A DNA stretch of 5,793 nt from Alphaproteobacteria bacterium (GTDB taxonomy: Bacteria > Pseudomonadota > Alphaproteobacteria > Sphingomonadales > Sphingomonadaceae). Under the pieces are notes generated by a model. That model searched no databases. It was not told the origin of the DNA and saw nothing but the letters and a program-made list of their open reading frames with translations. A program made the translations under genes and the position numbers. Location of the stretch: the NCBI GenBank assembly GCA_018830415.1, contig JAHJSJ010000013.1:1-5793 (forward strand). Reading direction: 5' to 3'. This document shows positions 1-5,019 of the stretch, in pieces. Every line of letters begins with the position of its first letter. Positions within the stretch are counted from its first letter, which is position 1.

Positions 1-825
1 GCGCTGATCGGATACGCGGGTGACGATGGCTGCCGCCGCAATCGACAGCAGCAGCGATGGCACCTGCGCAACCAGCGCATCGCCAACCGCCAGCGTGATA
101 TAGACCTCGCCCGCCTCGCCCGCCGACAGCCCGTGGCTGATCATCCCGACCGCGAACCCGCCGATGATGTTGACCCCAAGGATCAGCAGCGCCGCCACCG
201 CATCGCCCTTGACGAATTTGGAGGCACCATCCATCGAACCGTAGAAATCGGCTTCGACGCTGACTTCACGGCGACGTTCGCGCGCTTCATCGGCGGTGAC
301 GAGGCCGGCGGCGATATCGGCATCGATCGCCATCTGCTTGCCCGGCAGCGCATCGAGCACGAAGCGGGCGGAAACTTCGGACACCCGTCCCGCGCCCTTG
401 GTGATCACGATCATGTTGATGATCATCAGGATCGCGAACACGAACAGGCCGACCGCGAAATTGCCGCCGACCAGAAACGCGGCGAAGCTTTCGATCACCT
501 CGCCCGCAGCCGCGCCGCCTTCGTGGCCATTGACCAGCACCACCCGGGTCGATGCGACGTTGAGCGCCAGCCGCAGCAGGGTCGCGAACAGCAGCACGCT
601 GGGGAAGGACGAGAAATCGAGCGGGCGCTTGGCGTTGAGCGCCACCATCAGCACCGCAATCGAAATTGCGATATTGAGCACGAAGAAGATGTCGAGCAGC
701 AGCGCCGGGATTGGCAGCACCATCAGCGCCAGCAGCGCGAAGATGCCGACCGGCAAAACCATCGCGGCAGGCATGGCGGCAAGGCGGGCCATCGGCCCGG
801 TGGGGGTTGAGGCGAGCGCGCTCAC
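1..825 (-). CDS. flhA: FlhA, flagellar type III export gate protein (N-terminal 275 residues; runs off left edge)
   Basis: FlhA is the large inner-membrane subunit of the flagellar export gate; it couples proton flow to export of rod, hook and filament subunits and docks chaperone-substrate complexes through its cytoplasmic tail. The translated part shows a short N-tail, the first membrane helices (about 23-44 and 46-64), and the conserved stretch RLALNVASTR at 85-94. The FHIPEP family signature spans 147-170, with RFVLDALPGKQMAIDAD at 154-170. The loop ADFYGSMDGASKF at 192-204 is also conserved, followed by further membrane helices. It aligns almost without gaps to my memory of enterobacterial FlhA. 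The family is usually about 700 residues, so roughly 40 percent is present and the cytoplasmic domain lies outside. The start is uncertain: in-frame GTG codons begin at 855, 840 and 825, and ATGs at 792 and 774. I chose 825 because a G-rich Shine-Dalgarno lies just upstream and it follows the transglycosylase stop by 26 bp. Co-transcription with the transglycosylase is very likely. Confidence 0.96.
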   Translation of the reverse strand, partial: MSALASTPTGPMARLAAMPAAMVLPVGIFALLALMVLPIPALLLDIFFVLNIAISIAVLMVALNAKRPLDFSSFPSVLLFATLLRLALNVASTRVVLVNGHEGGAAAGEVIESFAAFLVGGNFAVGLFVFAILMIINMIVITKGAGRVSEVSARFVLDALPGKQMAIDADIAAGLVTADEARERRREVSVEADFYGSMDGASKFVKGDAVAALLILGVNIIGGFAVGMISHGLSAGEAGEVYITLAVGDALVAQVPSLLLSIAAAAIVTRVSDQR

Positions 826-855
826 AGTCCCCCCGCTCACAGTCCCCCCGTTCAC
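826..855 (-). repeat. Two tandem 15-bp repeats carrying GTG starts and G6 tracts ahead of flhA
   Basis: On the minus strand two adjacent 15-bp units read GTGAACGGGGGGACT (855-841) and GTGAGCGGGGGGACT (840-826), differing by one base, and are followed at 825 by GTGAGC again. Each unit is five codons long and stays in the flhA frame. The G6 tracts (plus-strand C6 at 829-834 and 844-849) sit 3 nt ahead of the GTGs at 825 and 840 and can pair with the anti-Shine-Dalgarno, allowing one G-U pair. The transglycosylase stop codon (852-854) overlaps the first GTG. The effect is two equivalent ribosome-binding/start units in series. Confidence 0.85.
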
Positions 856-1859
856 AGGCCGAACGCCTTCAATGTGCCATAGGCGTGGCGCACCTGCGCG
901 GGCGCGGCGGCCAGATCACCGCCGAAGGCCGTGCCCAACACCTGCGACATGGCAGCGCGCCGCGATGCGCGCGGCAGCGGGGGCAGCGATGCTTGTGTGA
1001 GGGGCGATGGCAGGCCGAGGCTGCGCGCACCATCATCAGCGATGATCGTGGGCGCGTGGGTGATGCTGCGGGCGGTGGGTAGATGATCGGCGCGGGCAAA
1101 GTGCGCCGCTTGCCCATCGCTGGCGCGGCTGAGCGCGCGGTTCAATTTGCCTTCGATCACGTCCATCACCTGTGCCAGACTGCGCGGCGCGCCATCGTTG
1201 TTGTAAAATATCGCGCGGTTGGCTGCGGCGGGCCGCGCGAACAGCGCGGGCGCGCTCTGGCCGGGATCCGCCTGCATTTCCGAAAGGAACCGCCCGGCCC
1301 CGTCTGCACCGAGGAAATGGGCAAGATAGAGCTCACCGTGGCTGGGCTGTCGGCCAAGGATCGGCATCAGATGCGCGCGGTTGTCCTCAGCCAGCCCCGC
1401 CGCCATCAGCGATGCAACCTGCGGATCATTGCGCAATGCCAGGATCGCTGACCGCCGCGCCGGATCGGCAACTTTGGCACCGTCCAAAGGCGTCAGCGTA
1501 ATCTCGTTCGCCAATGCGCCCAAGCCAAACCGCTCACCGTGTTTCTTGACCGTGCCCAGCCAGGTGCTGTCGATGAACTGATAGAGGCCGGTCGCGCTTG
1601 ACGTGGCGGCACGGGCATCGGGGTCAAGCGAGGATTCAACCTCGGCCTGCGCAAGCAGGTAGTTGAAATCAACGCTGGTGGCTCTTGCCGCATTGGCAAT
1701 CGCGGTTTCGACCGGGGTTTCGGGCTGCGGGCCTTCGATCGGGCGCGCGGCGGGAACCACGCGGCCATCGCGTGCGGCCTGATGGGCGCGCGCGGCGGTT
1801 TCGAACCCGACACGGATTGATCCTGCCGGAAGGCTAATGGATGAAGACGACTGGCTCAC
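852..1859 (-). CDS. Soluble SLT-family lytic transglycosylase, probably flagellum-associated
   Basis: This 335-residue protein carries a lysozyme-like SLT domain that would cleave peptidoglycan glycan strands with anhydromuramyl formation. Visible motifs are the catalytic Glu-Ser in AEVESSLDP (E75-S76), the ATGLYQF motif at 89-95 with D97-S98-T99-W100 following, and a later YLAHFLGADGA block at 178-188 typical of this proteobacterial subgroup. The C-terminal 110 residues are low in motifs. There is no Sec signal peptide or membrane helix: the N-terminus is Ser-rich and then polar, so the protein might leave through the flagellar export gate, as rod-cap muramidases such as FlgJ do (inference). 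The GTG start at 1859 has GAGGG upstream (GAGGGTGC then GTG). The gene lies behind its own sigma-54 promoter and just before flhA. The likely role is opening the wall for the rod, but a general muramidase role cannot be excluded. I assign no symbol. Confidence 0.88.
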   Translation of the reverse strand: MSQSSSSISLPAGSIRVGFETAARAHQAARDGRVVPAARPIEGPQPETPVETAIANAARATSVDFNYLLAQAEVESSLDPDARAATSSATGLYQFIDSTWLGTVKKHGERFGLGALANEITLTPLDGAKVADPARRSAILALRNDPQVASLMAAGLAEDNRAHLMPILGRQPSHGELYLAHFLGADGAGRFLSEMQADPGQSAPALFARPAAANRAIFYNNDGAPRSLAQVMDVIEGKLNRALSRASDGQAAHFARADHLPTARSITHAPTIIADDGARSLGLPSPLTQASLPPLPRASRRAAMSQVLGTAFGGDLAAAPAQVRHAYGTLKAFGL

Positions 1860-1915
1860 GCACCCTCTGCCCGATCGGTAGCGCCGCAGGGTGCGACGCT
1901 TTCAGGCAGAGCATT

Positions 1916-1931
1916 TGCAAAGGCCGTGCCA
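1916..1931 (-). promoter_or_regulatory. Sigma-54 (RpoN) promoter of the transglycosylase-flhA unit
   Basis: The minus-strand sequence TGGCACGGCCTTTGCA matches every specified position of the -24/-12 consensus (TGGCACG, one purine, three free bases, TTGC, A or T), and the preceding base is a C, also as expected. The -12 GC places transcription start near 1905, about 46 nt before the GTG at 1859. It sits in the 103-bp gap between the flgN-like gene and the transglycosylase. Sigma-54 promoters need an enhancer-binding activator such as an FlbD- or FleQ-type protein, which is not in this window. Confidence 0.88.
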
Positions 1932-1946
1932 GAATGCGGCGGCACG

Positions 1947-1967
1947 CCTTAGGTAAGAATCCTCAGG
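1947..1967 (-). terminator. Weak hairpin at the end of the flgN-like gene, possible terminator
   Basis: The minus strand reads CCTGAGG, a 7-nt loop, then CCTAAGG, forming a 7-bp stem with one G/A mismatch that overlaps the stop codon of the flgN-like gene. No T-tract follows, so intrinsic termination would be inefficient. It is listed because it separates the flgA-flgM-flgN unit from the next promoter. Confidence 0.22.
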
Positions 1968-2313
1968 CGCGGGCGGGCGTGTAGGTTACGCGGTTCATCC
2001 CGCGCTGGCCCCCCAATGCTTCAATCCGCGCCGCGACGTTGGCGGCCAGCAGGTTGCGCACCCGGCGGTTGACGTCGTTCAGTTGGTGCGCCGTTTCGGC
2101 CAGGCTGCGGGTCTCGCTGTCGAGCGCCTGCGCGCCGATTGCGGCAATCGCATCGCACAGGCCTTCCTTGTCACGTGCTGCACAGATCAGGTCATCGGCA
2201 TCGAGCGCGGCAAGCGCTTGCCGTTCGCGTTCGAGCACGGCAATCATCTGCCGCAGGCTGGCGGCCAGCGCGCCGTTATCGGCTGGGGCCGCGCGGGTCA
2301 TGGCTTCAGCCAT
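1963..2313 (-). CDS. flgN: FlgN-like flagellar export chaperone
   Basis: FlgN is a small cytoplasmic helical chaperone for the hook-filament junction proteins FlgK and FlgL. This 116-residue protein is almost entirely helical. Residues 16-60 carry the FlgN-like pattern of a long amphipathic helix with regularly spaced leucines and acidic/basic pairs (LRQMIAVLERERQALAALDADD), then AARDKEGLCDAI. A second long helix covers about 65-105 and ends in a short basic tail. Sequence motifs in this family are weak, so the call rests on length, the helical pattern and the position directly after flgM, which is the standard order. The ATG at 2313 lies 4 bp after the flgM stop (2318-2320). The Shine-Dalgarno is poor and a hairpin covers the junction, suggesting translational coupling to flgM. 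A second in-frame ATG at codon 5 is possible but has no better ribosome-binding site. Confidence 0.8.
   Translation of the reverse strand: MAEAMTRAAPADNGALAASLRQMIAVLERERQALAALDADDLICAARDKEGLCDAIAAIGAQALDSETRSLAETAHQLNDVNRRVRNLLAANVAARIEALGGQRGMNRVTYTPARA
2208..2223. promoter_or_regulatory. Perfect 16-bp palindrome CGGCAAGCGCTTGCCG inside the flgN-like gene
   Basis: Both strands read identically over 16 bases. It falls in codons 31-36 of the flgN-like gene, about 300 bp upstream of the predicted transcription start of the sigma-54 promoter at 1916-1931. Sigma-54 activators bind dyads at such distances, and CGGCAA/TTGCCG half-sites are reasonable for an activator dimer. Chance occurrence constrained by the protein code (RQALAA) is the main alternative. 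Confidence 0.25.
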
Positions 2314-2331
2314 CGGATCAGGTCCGATCCG
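2314..2331 (-). other. Perfect 6-6-6 hairpin at the flgM/flgN junction
   Basis: CGGATC and GATCCG form a perfect 6-bp stem with a 6-nt loop (GGACCT on the mRNA strand). The stem contains the flgM stop codon and ends on the base before the flgN ATG. The only Shine-Dalgarno-like bases (GGA) lie in the loop. Such a structure could make flgN translation depend on ribosomes finishing flgM. Confidence 0.5.
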
Positions 2332-2617
2332 GCAGCGACAGGCTGACCTGCGCGGCGATCATCGCGTCGGCGATCTTGGCTGGCACCAGCGGATATGATC
2401 CATCGCGCAGCGCATTGCGGATTTCCTGCACCCGCTCGGCATCGACCGGCGGGGTGGCCGCATCAGCTGCGGCGCTGACTTCAACGCTGATCCCGGCGGC
2501 CGGGGCCTTGCTCGGGGTGGCGGCGGGCGCGCTCGCTTCGATCTGCGCGTGATCGCCCGTCGCCAAGGCACGGACTGGATTGATGCCGGGCAATTTGCTC
2601 AGTTCGACAGAGGGCAT
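2318..2617 (-). CDS. flgM: FlgM, anti-sigma-28 factor
   Basis: FlgM binds the flagellar sigma factor FliA (sigma-28) and holds late flagellar genes off until the hook-basal body is complete and FlgM is exported. The 99-residue length is typical. The N-terminal half is Ala/Pro-rich and looks disordered, as expected for an export substrate. The C-terminal sigma-binding part is the recognisable section: VDAERVQEIRNAL at 58-70, then DGSYPLVPAKIADAMIAA at 72-89, matching the family pattern of a helix, an N/DGxY turn and the K/RIADAM helix. The ATG at 2617 has AAGGA 8 nt upstream. It follows flgA by 77 bp and precedes the flgN-like gene by 4 bp, the usual flgA-flgM-flgN order. Transcription could come from the sigma-54 promoter of flgA and perhaps from a promoter in the gap. 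Confidence 0.93.
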   Translation of the reverse strand: MPSVELSKLPGINPVRALATGDHAQIEASAPAATPSKAPAAGISVEVSAAADAATPPVDAERVQEIRNALRDGSYPLVPAKIADAMIAAQVSLSLPDRT

Positions 2618-2648
2618 GACAGATGTCCTTCGTGGGTTCCTGTTAGCC

Positions 2649-2674
2649 AGAACGGCGCGACGGGAATGAGTTTA
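2649..2674 (-). promoter_or_regulatory. Weak sigma-28-like promoter candidate ahead of flgM
   Basis: In the flgA-flgM gap the minus strand shows TAAA, 14 bases, then GCCGTTCT. The sigma-28 consensus is TAAA with about 15 bases to GCCGATAA, so the -35 matches, the spacing is one short and the -10 matches 5 of 8. An autoregulated FliA promoter for flgM is known in other bacteria, which makes the position sensible, but the match is poor. Confidence 0.22.
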
Positions 2675-2694
2675 AGGGGGCGTTAAAGCGTGCC

Positions 2695-3243
2695 TCAGTT
2701 GGCCGGGATAACGGCAAGGCCGGGGCGCTCGATCCTCGCGCGCAGGGGTTCCGCCTTGCGCGCGGTGCGCACGAAGATCCAATCGCCCACCGCGCCGCCT
2801 TCGATCGCCTCGCCCGATTGCTGCACTGAAAACCCGCGCCCGCGCACCATGATGGTCAGCGCATCGCCGCGCTTGATGGCCGGCGGGGCAGGCTTGTCAG
2901 CCGCGCCGGGTGCGGCGTTGACAGCGACAAAGATCCGCCAGTTGTTCGGTCCGGCGCATTCGACCCGCACCGCGCTGCGTGCCGGGCTGTGCCAGTCAAC
3001 CGTGAGCGGTGCGGCACAGGCCGCAAGCTGCAAGCGCCGGTCGGCCGCCATGCGCGGCCCGCCGGGCTGGCCGATTTCCGCCCCGGTAAAGGCGATCACC
3101 GCGCGATCAATCGCCGCAGGATCGGTCAGACCGCTGGCCTGCGCTGGCGGATCGCACAGCGGCAGCAGGATCGGCAGGACAAGCGGGCTGAACCGCCAGC
3201 TGCCAAGCCAGGAAAATTCAGGCCGGGGAAAGGTCGTGTCCAC
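2695..3243 (-). CDS. flgA: FlgA, periplasmic chaperone for flagellar P-ring assembly
   Basis: FlgA works in the periplasm, helping FlgI polymerise into the P-ring around the rod. The 182-residue product has a Sec-type signal: a hydrophobic run near 19-30 and a plausible cleavage site after AQA at 34-36. The mature part shows LQLAAC at 71-76, then a second cysteine in VRVECAGPNNW (C96), the usual FlgA pair that can form a disulfide. A C-terminal SAF-type domain follows: IKRGDALTIMVRGRGFSV at 123-140 and EAIEGGAVGDWIFVR at 145-159. I chose the GTG at 3243 because AAGGAGA lies 6 nt upstream. The longer open frame from the ATG at 3324 cannot be right, as that ATG lies within the sigma-54 promoter upstream of the predicted transcription start. 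It is slightly shorter than the enterobacterial protein. It heads the flgA-flgM-flgN unit and is divergent from a diguanylate cyclase gene, rather than from flgB as in enterics. Confidence 0.93.
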   Translation of the reverse strand: MDTTFPRPEFSWLGSWRFSPLVLPILLPLCDPPAQASGLTDPAAIDRAVIAFTGAEIGQPGGPRMAADRRLQLAACAAPLTVDWHSPARSAVRVECAGPNNWRIFVAVNAAPGAADKPAPPAIKRGDALTIMVRGRGFSVQQSGEAIEGGAVGDWIFVRTARKAEPLRARIERPGLAVIPAN

Positions 3244-3249
3244 GCGGGT

Positions 3250-3256
3250 TCTCCTT
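3250..3256 (-). promoter_or_regulatory. Shine-Dalgarno AAGGAGA that fixes the flgA GTG start
   Basis: The minus strand reads AAGGAGA, then 6 nt, then GTG at 3243. It is the strongest ribosome-binding site in the window and decides against upstream ATGs at 3261 and 3324. Confidence 0.85.
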
Positions 3257-3312
3257 GTCATACGCACGAGTGATACCGGTTGATGCCCGGTCGGTTGCAG
3301 AGCCACATCGAA

Positions 3313-3328
3313 TGCAAAGGCCATGCCA
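3313..3328 (-). promoter_or_regulatory. Sigma-54 (RpoN) promoter of flgA-flgM-flgN
   Basis: The minus-strand sequence TGGCATGGCCTTTGCA matches the -24/-12 consensus with one difference (T for C in the -24 element). The preceding base is T, as favoured. The -12 GC predicts a start near 3302 and a leader of about 59 nt to the flgA GTG. It differs at a single base from the promoter at 1916-1931, including an identical GGCCTTTGCA half. Confidence 0.85.
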
Positions 3329-3364
3329 AGCCCGCACTGAGCCGTTCAAGTCCGTGGGCAAGGC

Positions 3365-3413
3365 CAGGCTTACGCATTCATCCGCAGTGATCAGGCGGCC
3401 CAAATTAAGCCTG
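3365..3413. promoter_or_regulatory. Long-spaced 8-bp inverted repeat in the flgA/cyclase divergent region
   Basis: CAGGCTTA (3365-3372) and TAAGCCTG (3406-3413) are perfect inverted arms separated by 33 bp. A smaller CCGC/GCGG pair is nested inside (3382-3385 and 3395-3398). The element lies about 60-110 bp upstream of the predicted flgA transcription start, a usual place for an enhancer-binding activator, and just ahead of the cyclase start. No factor can be named. The rest of the 190-bp intergenic region shows no convincing sigma-70 promoter for the cyclase. Confidence 0.35.
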
Positions 3414-3433
3414 ACGCGATAGGTTGAGCGGCA

Positions 3434-4540
3434 ATGCAAACTGCTGTGATTGCGACCGATAATATGCCTTTTCCCGCTCGATTTCGATCCCGACCTGCCC
3501 GCGCTTTCACCGCGCAAGCCGCCGCGCAGGCGGTTTCTGCGCCAGGCACGCGCGCCGAAGAAGCCCGCCGCGTGCTGCTGGAACGGATCACCGATTTCAT
3601 CACCCGGCACGATCTGGAAGCAACCGCGCCCAACCTTGCCACCATCTGCGGCGGATTGTCCGGATCGCACCCTGAACTGGCACAGGCCTTTGCCGCGCGC
3701 GAAATCGCGGGCGAGCCAATCGACCAGCGCTGGCTGGATACGCTGGCGCGGCTCAATCCCGATGGCGGCACCCGCATTGCCGAGCTTGAAACGCTGATGG
3801 ACAAGCTTGAATATGGGTTGATGCGGTTCGCGCAGGCTGCGCGTTCGGCGCAGACAGAAACCAGCGATCATCGCGATGCATTGGGCGAACAGATCGAAGC
3901 GATGGCATCACCCAGCGACATTGCGCAGGTGCTTGATCTGTCACGCGCAATGCTGGCGCGGGTCGAACAGGTTGAGGCCGCGATGGCGCGCAGTCAGGCG
4001 GAAACCGAACAACTGCGCGAAAACCTCGCCAAGGCGCGGATGGAGGCGGATGTCGATCACCTGACCCATCTGCCCAACCGCCGGGCGTTTGAACGGCGCT
4101 TGGTCTCGGCCGCGACCGAAGCGCGTGCCAAGGGCGAACCGCTGAGCCTTGCGTTTTGCGACCTCGATCATTTCAAGGCGATCAACGACCGTCATGGTCA
4201 CGAGGCTGGCGATCGGGTGCTGTGCACAATGGCATCGGGCCTGATCGAATATGCTGGTGACAACTTTTTTGTCGCGCGCCACGGCGGCGAGGAGTTTGTG
4301 CTGCTGTTCTATGGCCTGAATAAAGAAGCAGCTCGGCAGCGGCTTGATGCGCTGCGCGCTGCGCAGGCTGCGCGCCAACTGCTCAACCGCGAAACGGGCA
4401 AACCGTTCGGGCGGATCACCTTTTCCGCCGGAGTCGCCGAAGTGACCGAGGATGCCGACAATCGCAGCGCGCTCGCCCGCGCTGACGCCGCATTATATCG
4501 CGCCAAGCAGGAAGGGCGCAATCGGGTGGTGGTGGGCTAG
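3434..4540 (+). CDS. GGDEF-domain diguanylate cyclase without I-site, coiled-coil linked
   Basis: The protein would make cyclic di-GMP from two GTP. Of 368 residues, 1-40 look disordered. Residues 41-135 form a helical region I do not recognise. Residues 165-205 are a likely coiled coil that would align two catalytic domains. The GGDEF domain fills the end: DHLTHLPNRRAFERRL at 208-223, the metal-binding aspartates in FCDLDHFKAIND (D243 and its neighbours), GHEAGDRVL at 255-263, the active site RHGGEEF at 282-288, then FSAGVAE and a DAALYRAK helix. The RxxD inhibitory site normally just ahead of GGEEF is missing (DNFF stands there), so classical product inhibition is unlikely. No membrane helix or signal is seen, so it is cytosolic. 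The ATG at 3434 has only a weak AGGTTGAG upstream. It diverges from flgA and converges on the stator-like pair, suggesting a motility role, which is inference. Confidence 0.95.
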   Translation: MQTAVIATDNMPFPARFRSRPARAFTAQAAAQAVSAPGTRAEEARRVLLERITDFITRHDLEATAPNLATICGGLSGSHPELAQAFAAREIAGEPIDQRWLDTLARLNPDGGTRIAELETLMDKLEYGLMRFAQAARSAQTETSDHRDALGEQIEAMASPSDIAQVLDLSRAMLARVEQVEAAMARSQAETEQLRENLAKARMEADVDHLTHLPNRRAFERRLVSAATEARAKGEPLSLAFCDLDHFKAINDRHGHEAGDRVLCTMASGLIEYAGDNFFVARHGGEEFVLLFYGLNKEAARQRLDALRAAQAARQLLNRETGKPFGRITFSAGVAEVTEDADNRSALARADAALYRAKQEGRNRVVVG

Positions 4541-4542
4541 GG

Positions 4543-5019
4543 TCAGGATGACAATTCCCCCGCATCCGGCGCCTGGGCAACGATTTCATCATAGGCGAGG
4601 CTGGCGTATAGTTCCCCGCGCGTGCCCGATGTAATGATGGTGCGCACCGCCACGCCGCTCGCCTGCGCGTCTTCGGCCAACGCGGAAGCTGCATCCCACG
4701 CTGCCGCTTCGTCGCCGGGAAGGTAGCGGGCAAACACTGTCAGCGTTGCACGCGGATCGCGCGGCTGGGCGGCGAGCCATTCGGTCAGGCTCGGCCCGCC
4801 AGCAACCGGCCGGAACAGCGCCTGTGCAGCGGCGATTTCGGGCTTGTAGAGGTGGCGCAGATCCTTTTCGCGCGCATCACGATCAGCAAGCCTGCGTTCG
4901 GCCTCGGCTTCGGCGGCAGGCAGTGCCGACAGCGTCAGCAGAAACAGGATCAGCGCCAGATCGGCCAGGATCAGCTGCCAGCCCGGGCCAGAGCGGTTAA
5001 ATTCTGCCTCACGGATCAT
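4543..5019 (-). CDS. Short MotB/ExbD-like stator protein lacking a recognisable OmpA domain
   Basis: This 158-residue protein has a short cytoplasmic N-tail and one membrane helix, GWQLILADLALILFLLTLSAL (split here at residues 13-33), with aspartate D20 near its inner end. MotB and ExbD/TolR place their proton-carrying Asp in the same position, and the W-x5-D-x5-F spacing recalls MotB. After the helix comes a charged helical stretch (35-60) and then a periplasmic part. In that part, strand-like ATLTVFARY, helix AWDAASALAEDAQASG and strand VAVRTIITSG suggest a small beta-alpha-beta fold. The peptidoglycan-binding OmpA-type motif of true MotB (NxxLSxxRA) is not visible, and the protein is about half the MotB length. 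The ATG at 5019 overlaps the stop of the channel gene by ATGA and has GAGGTG 5 nt upstream, so the two are translationally coupled. It stops 2 bp from the convergent cyclase gene. It could be a TolR/ExbD-like partner rather than a rotary stator subunit. Confidence 0.8.
   Translation of the reverse strand: MIREAEFNRSGPGWQLILADLALILFLLTLSALPAAEAEAERRLADRDAREKDLRHLYKPEIAAAQALFRPVAGGPSLTEWLAAQPRDPRATLTVFARYLPGDEAAAWDAASALAEDAQASGVAVRTIITSGTRGELYASLAYDEIVAQAPDAGELSS

Noticed and set aside
133..1000. Long plus-strand open frames opposite flhA and the transglycosylase
   Set aside because: They are antisense shadows of strongly recognisable genes, rich in His/Arg/Asp or Ser/Ala as high-GC shadows usually are, with no family motif.
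2679..2694. AGGCACGCTTTAACGC on the minus strand as a third sigma-54 site before flgM
   Set aside because: The -24 half is fair, but the -12 TTGC is replaced by AACG, so the invariant GC is out of register.
3355..3370. Plus-strand TGGGCAAGGCCAGGCT as a sigma-54 promoter for the cyclase
   Set aside because: Only the GG and GC doublets and a few other positions match; most of the -24 and the TT of the -12 are missing.
3424..3463. TTGAGC and GATAAT as a sigma-70 promoter for the cyclase
   Set aside because: The spacing is 28 bp, far too long, and the -10 would lie inside the coding sequence unless translation starts at the second ATG.
3218..3871. 217-residue minus-strand open frame across the flgA promoter and the start of the cyclase
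   Set aside because: It crosses the sigma-54 promoter and the antisense of the cyclase gene, and has no recognisable domain or ribosome-binding site.
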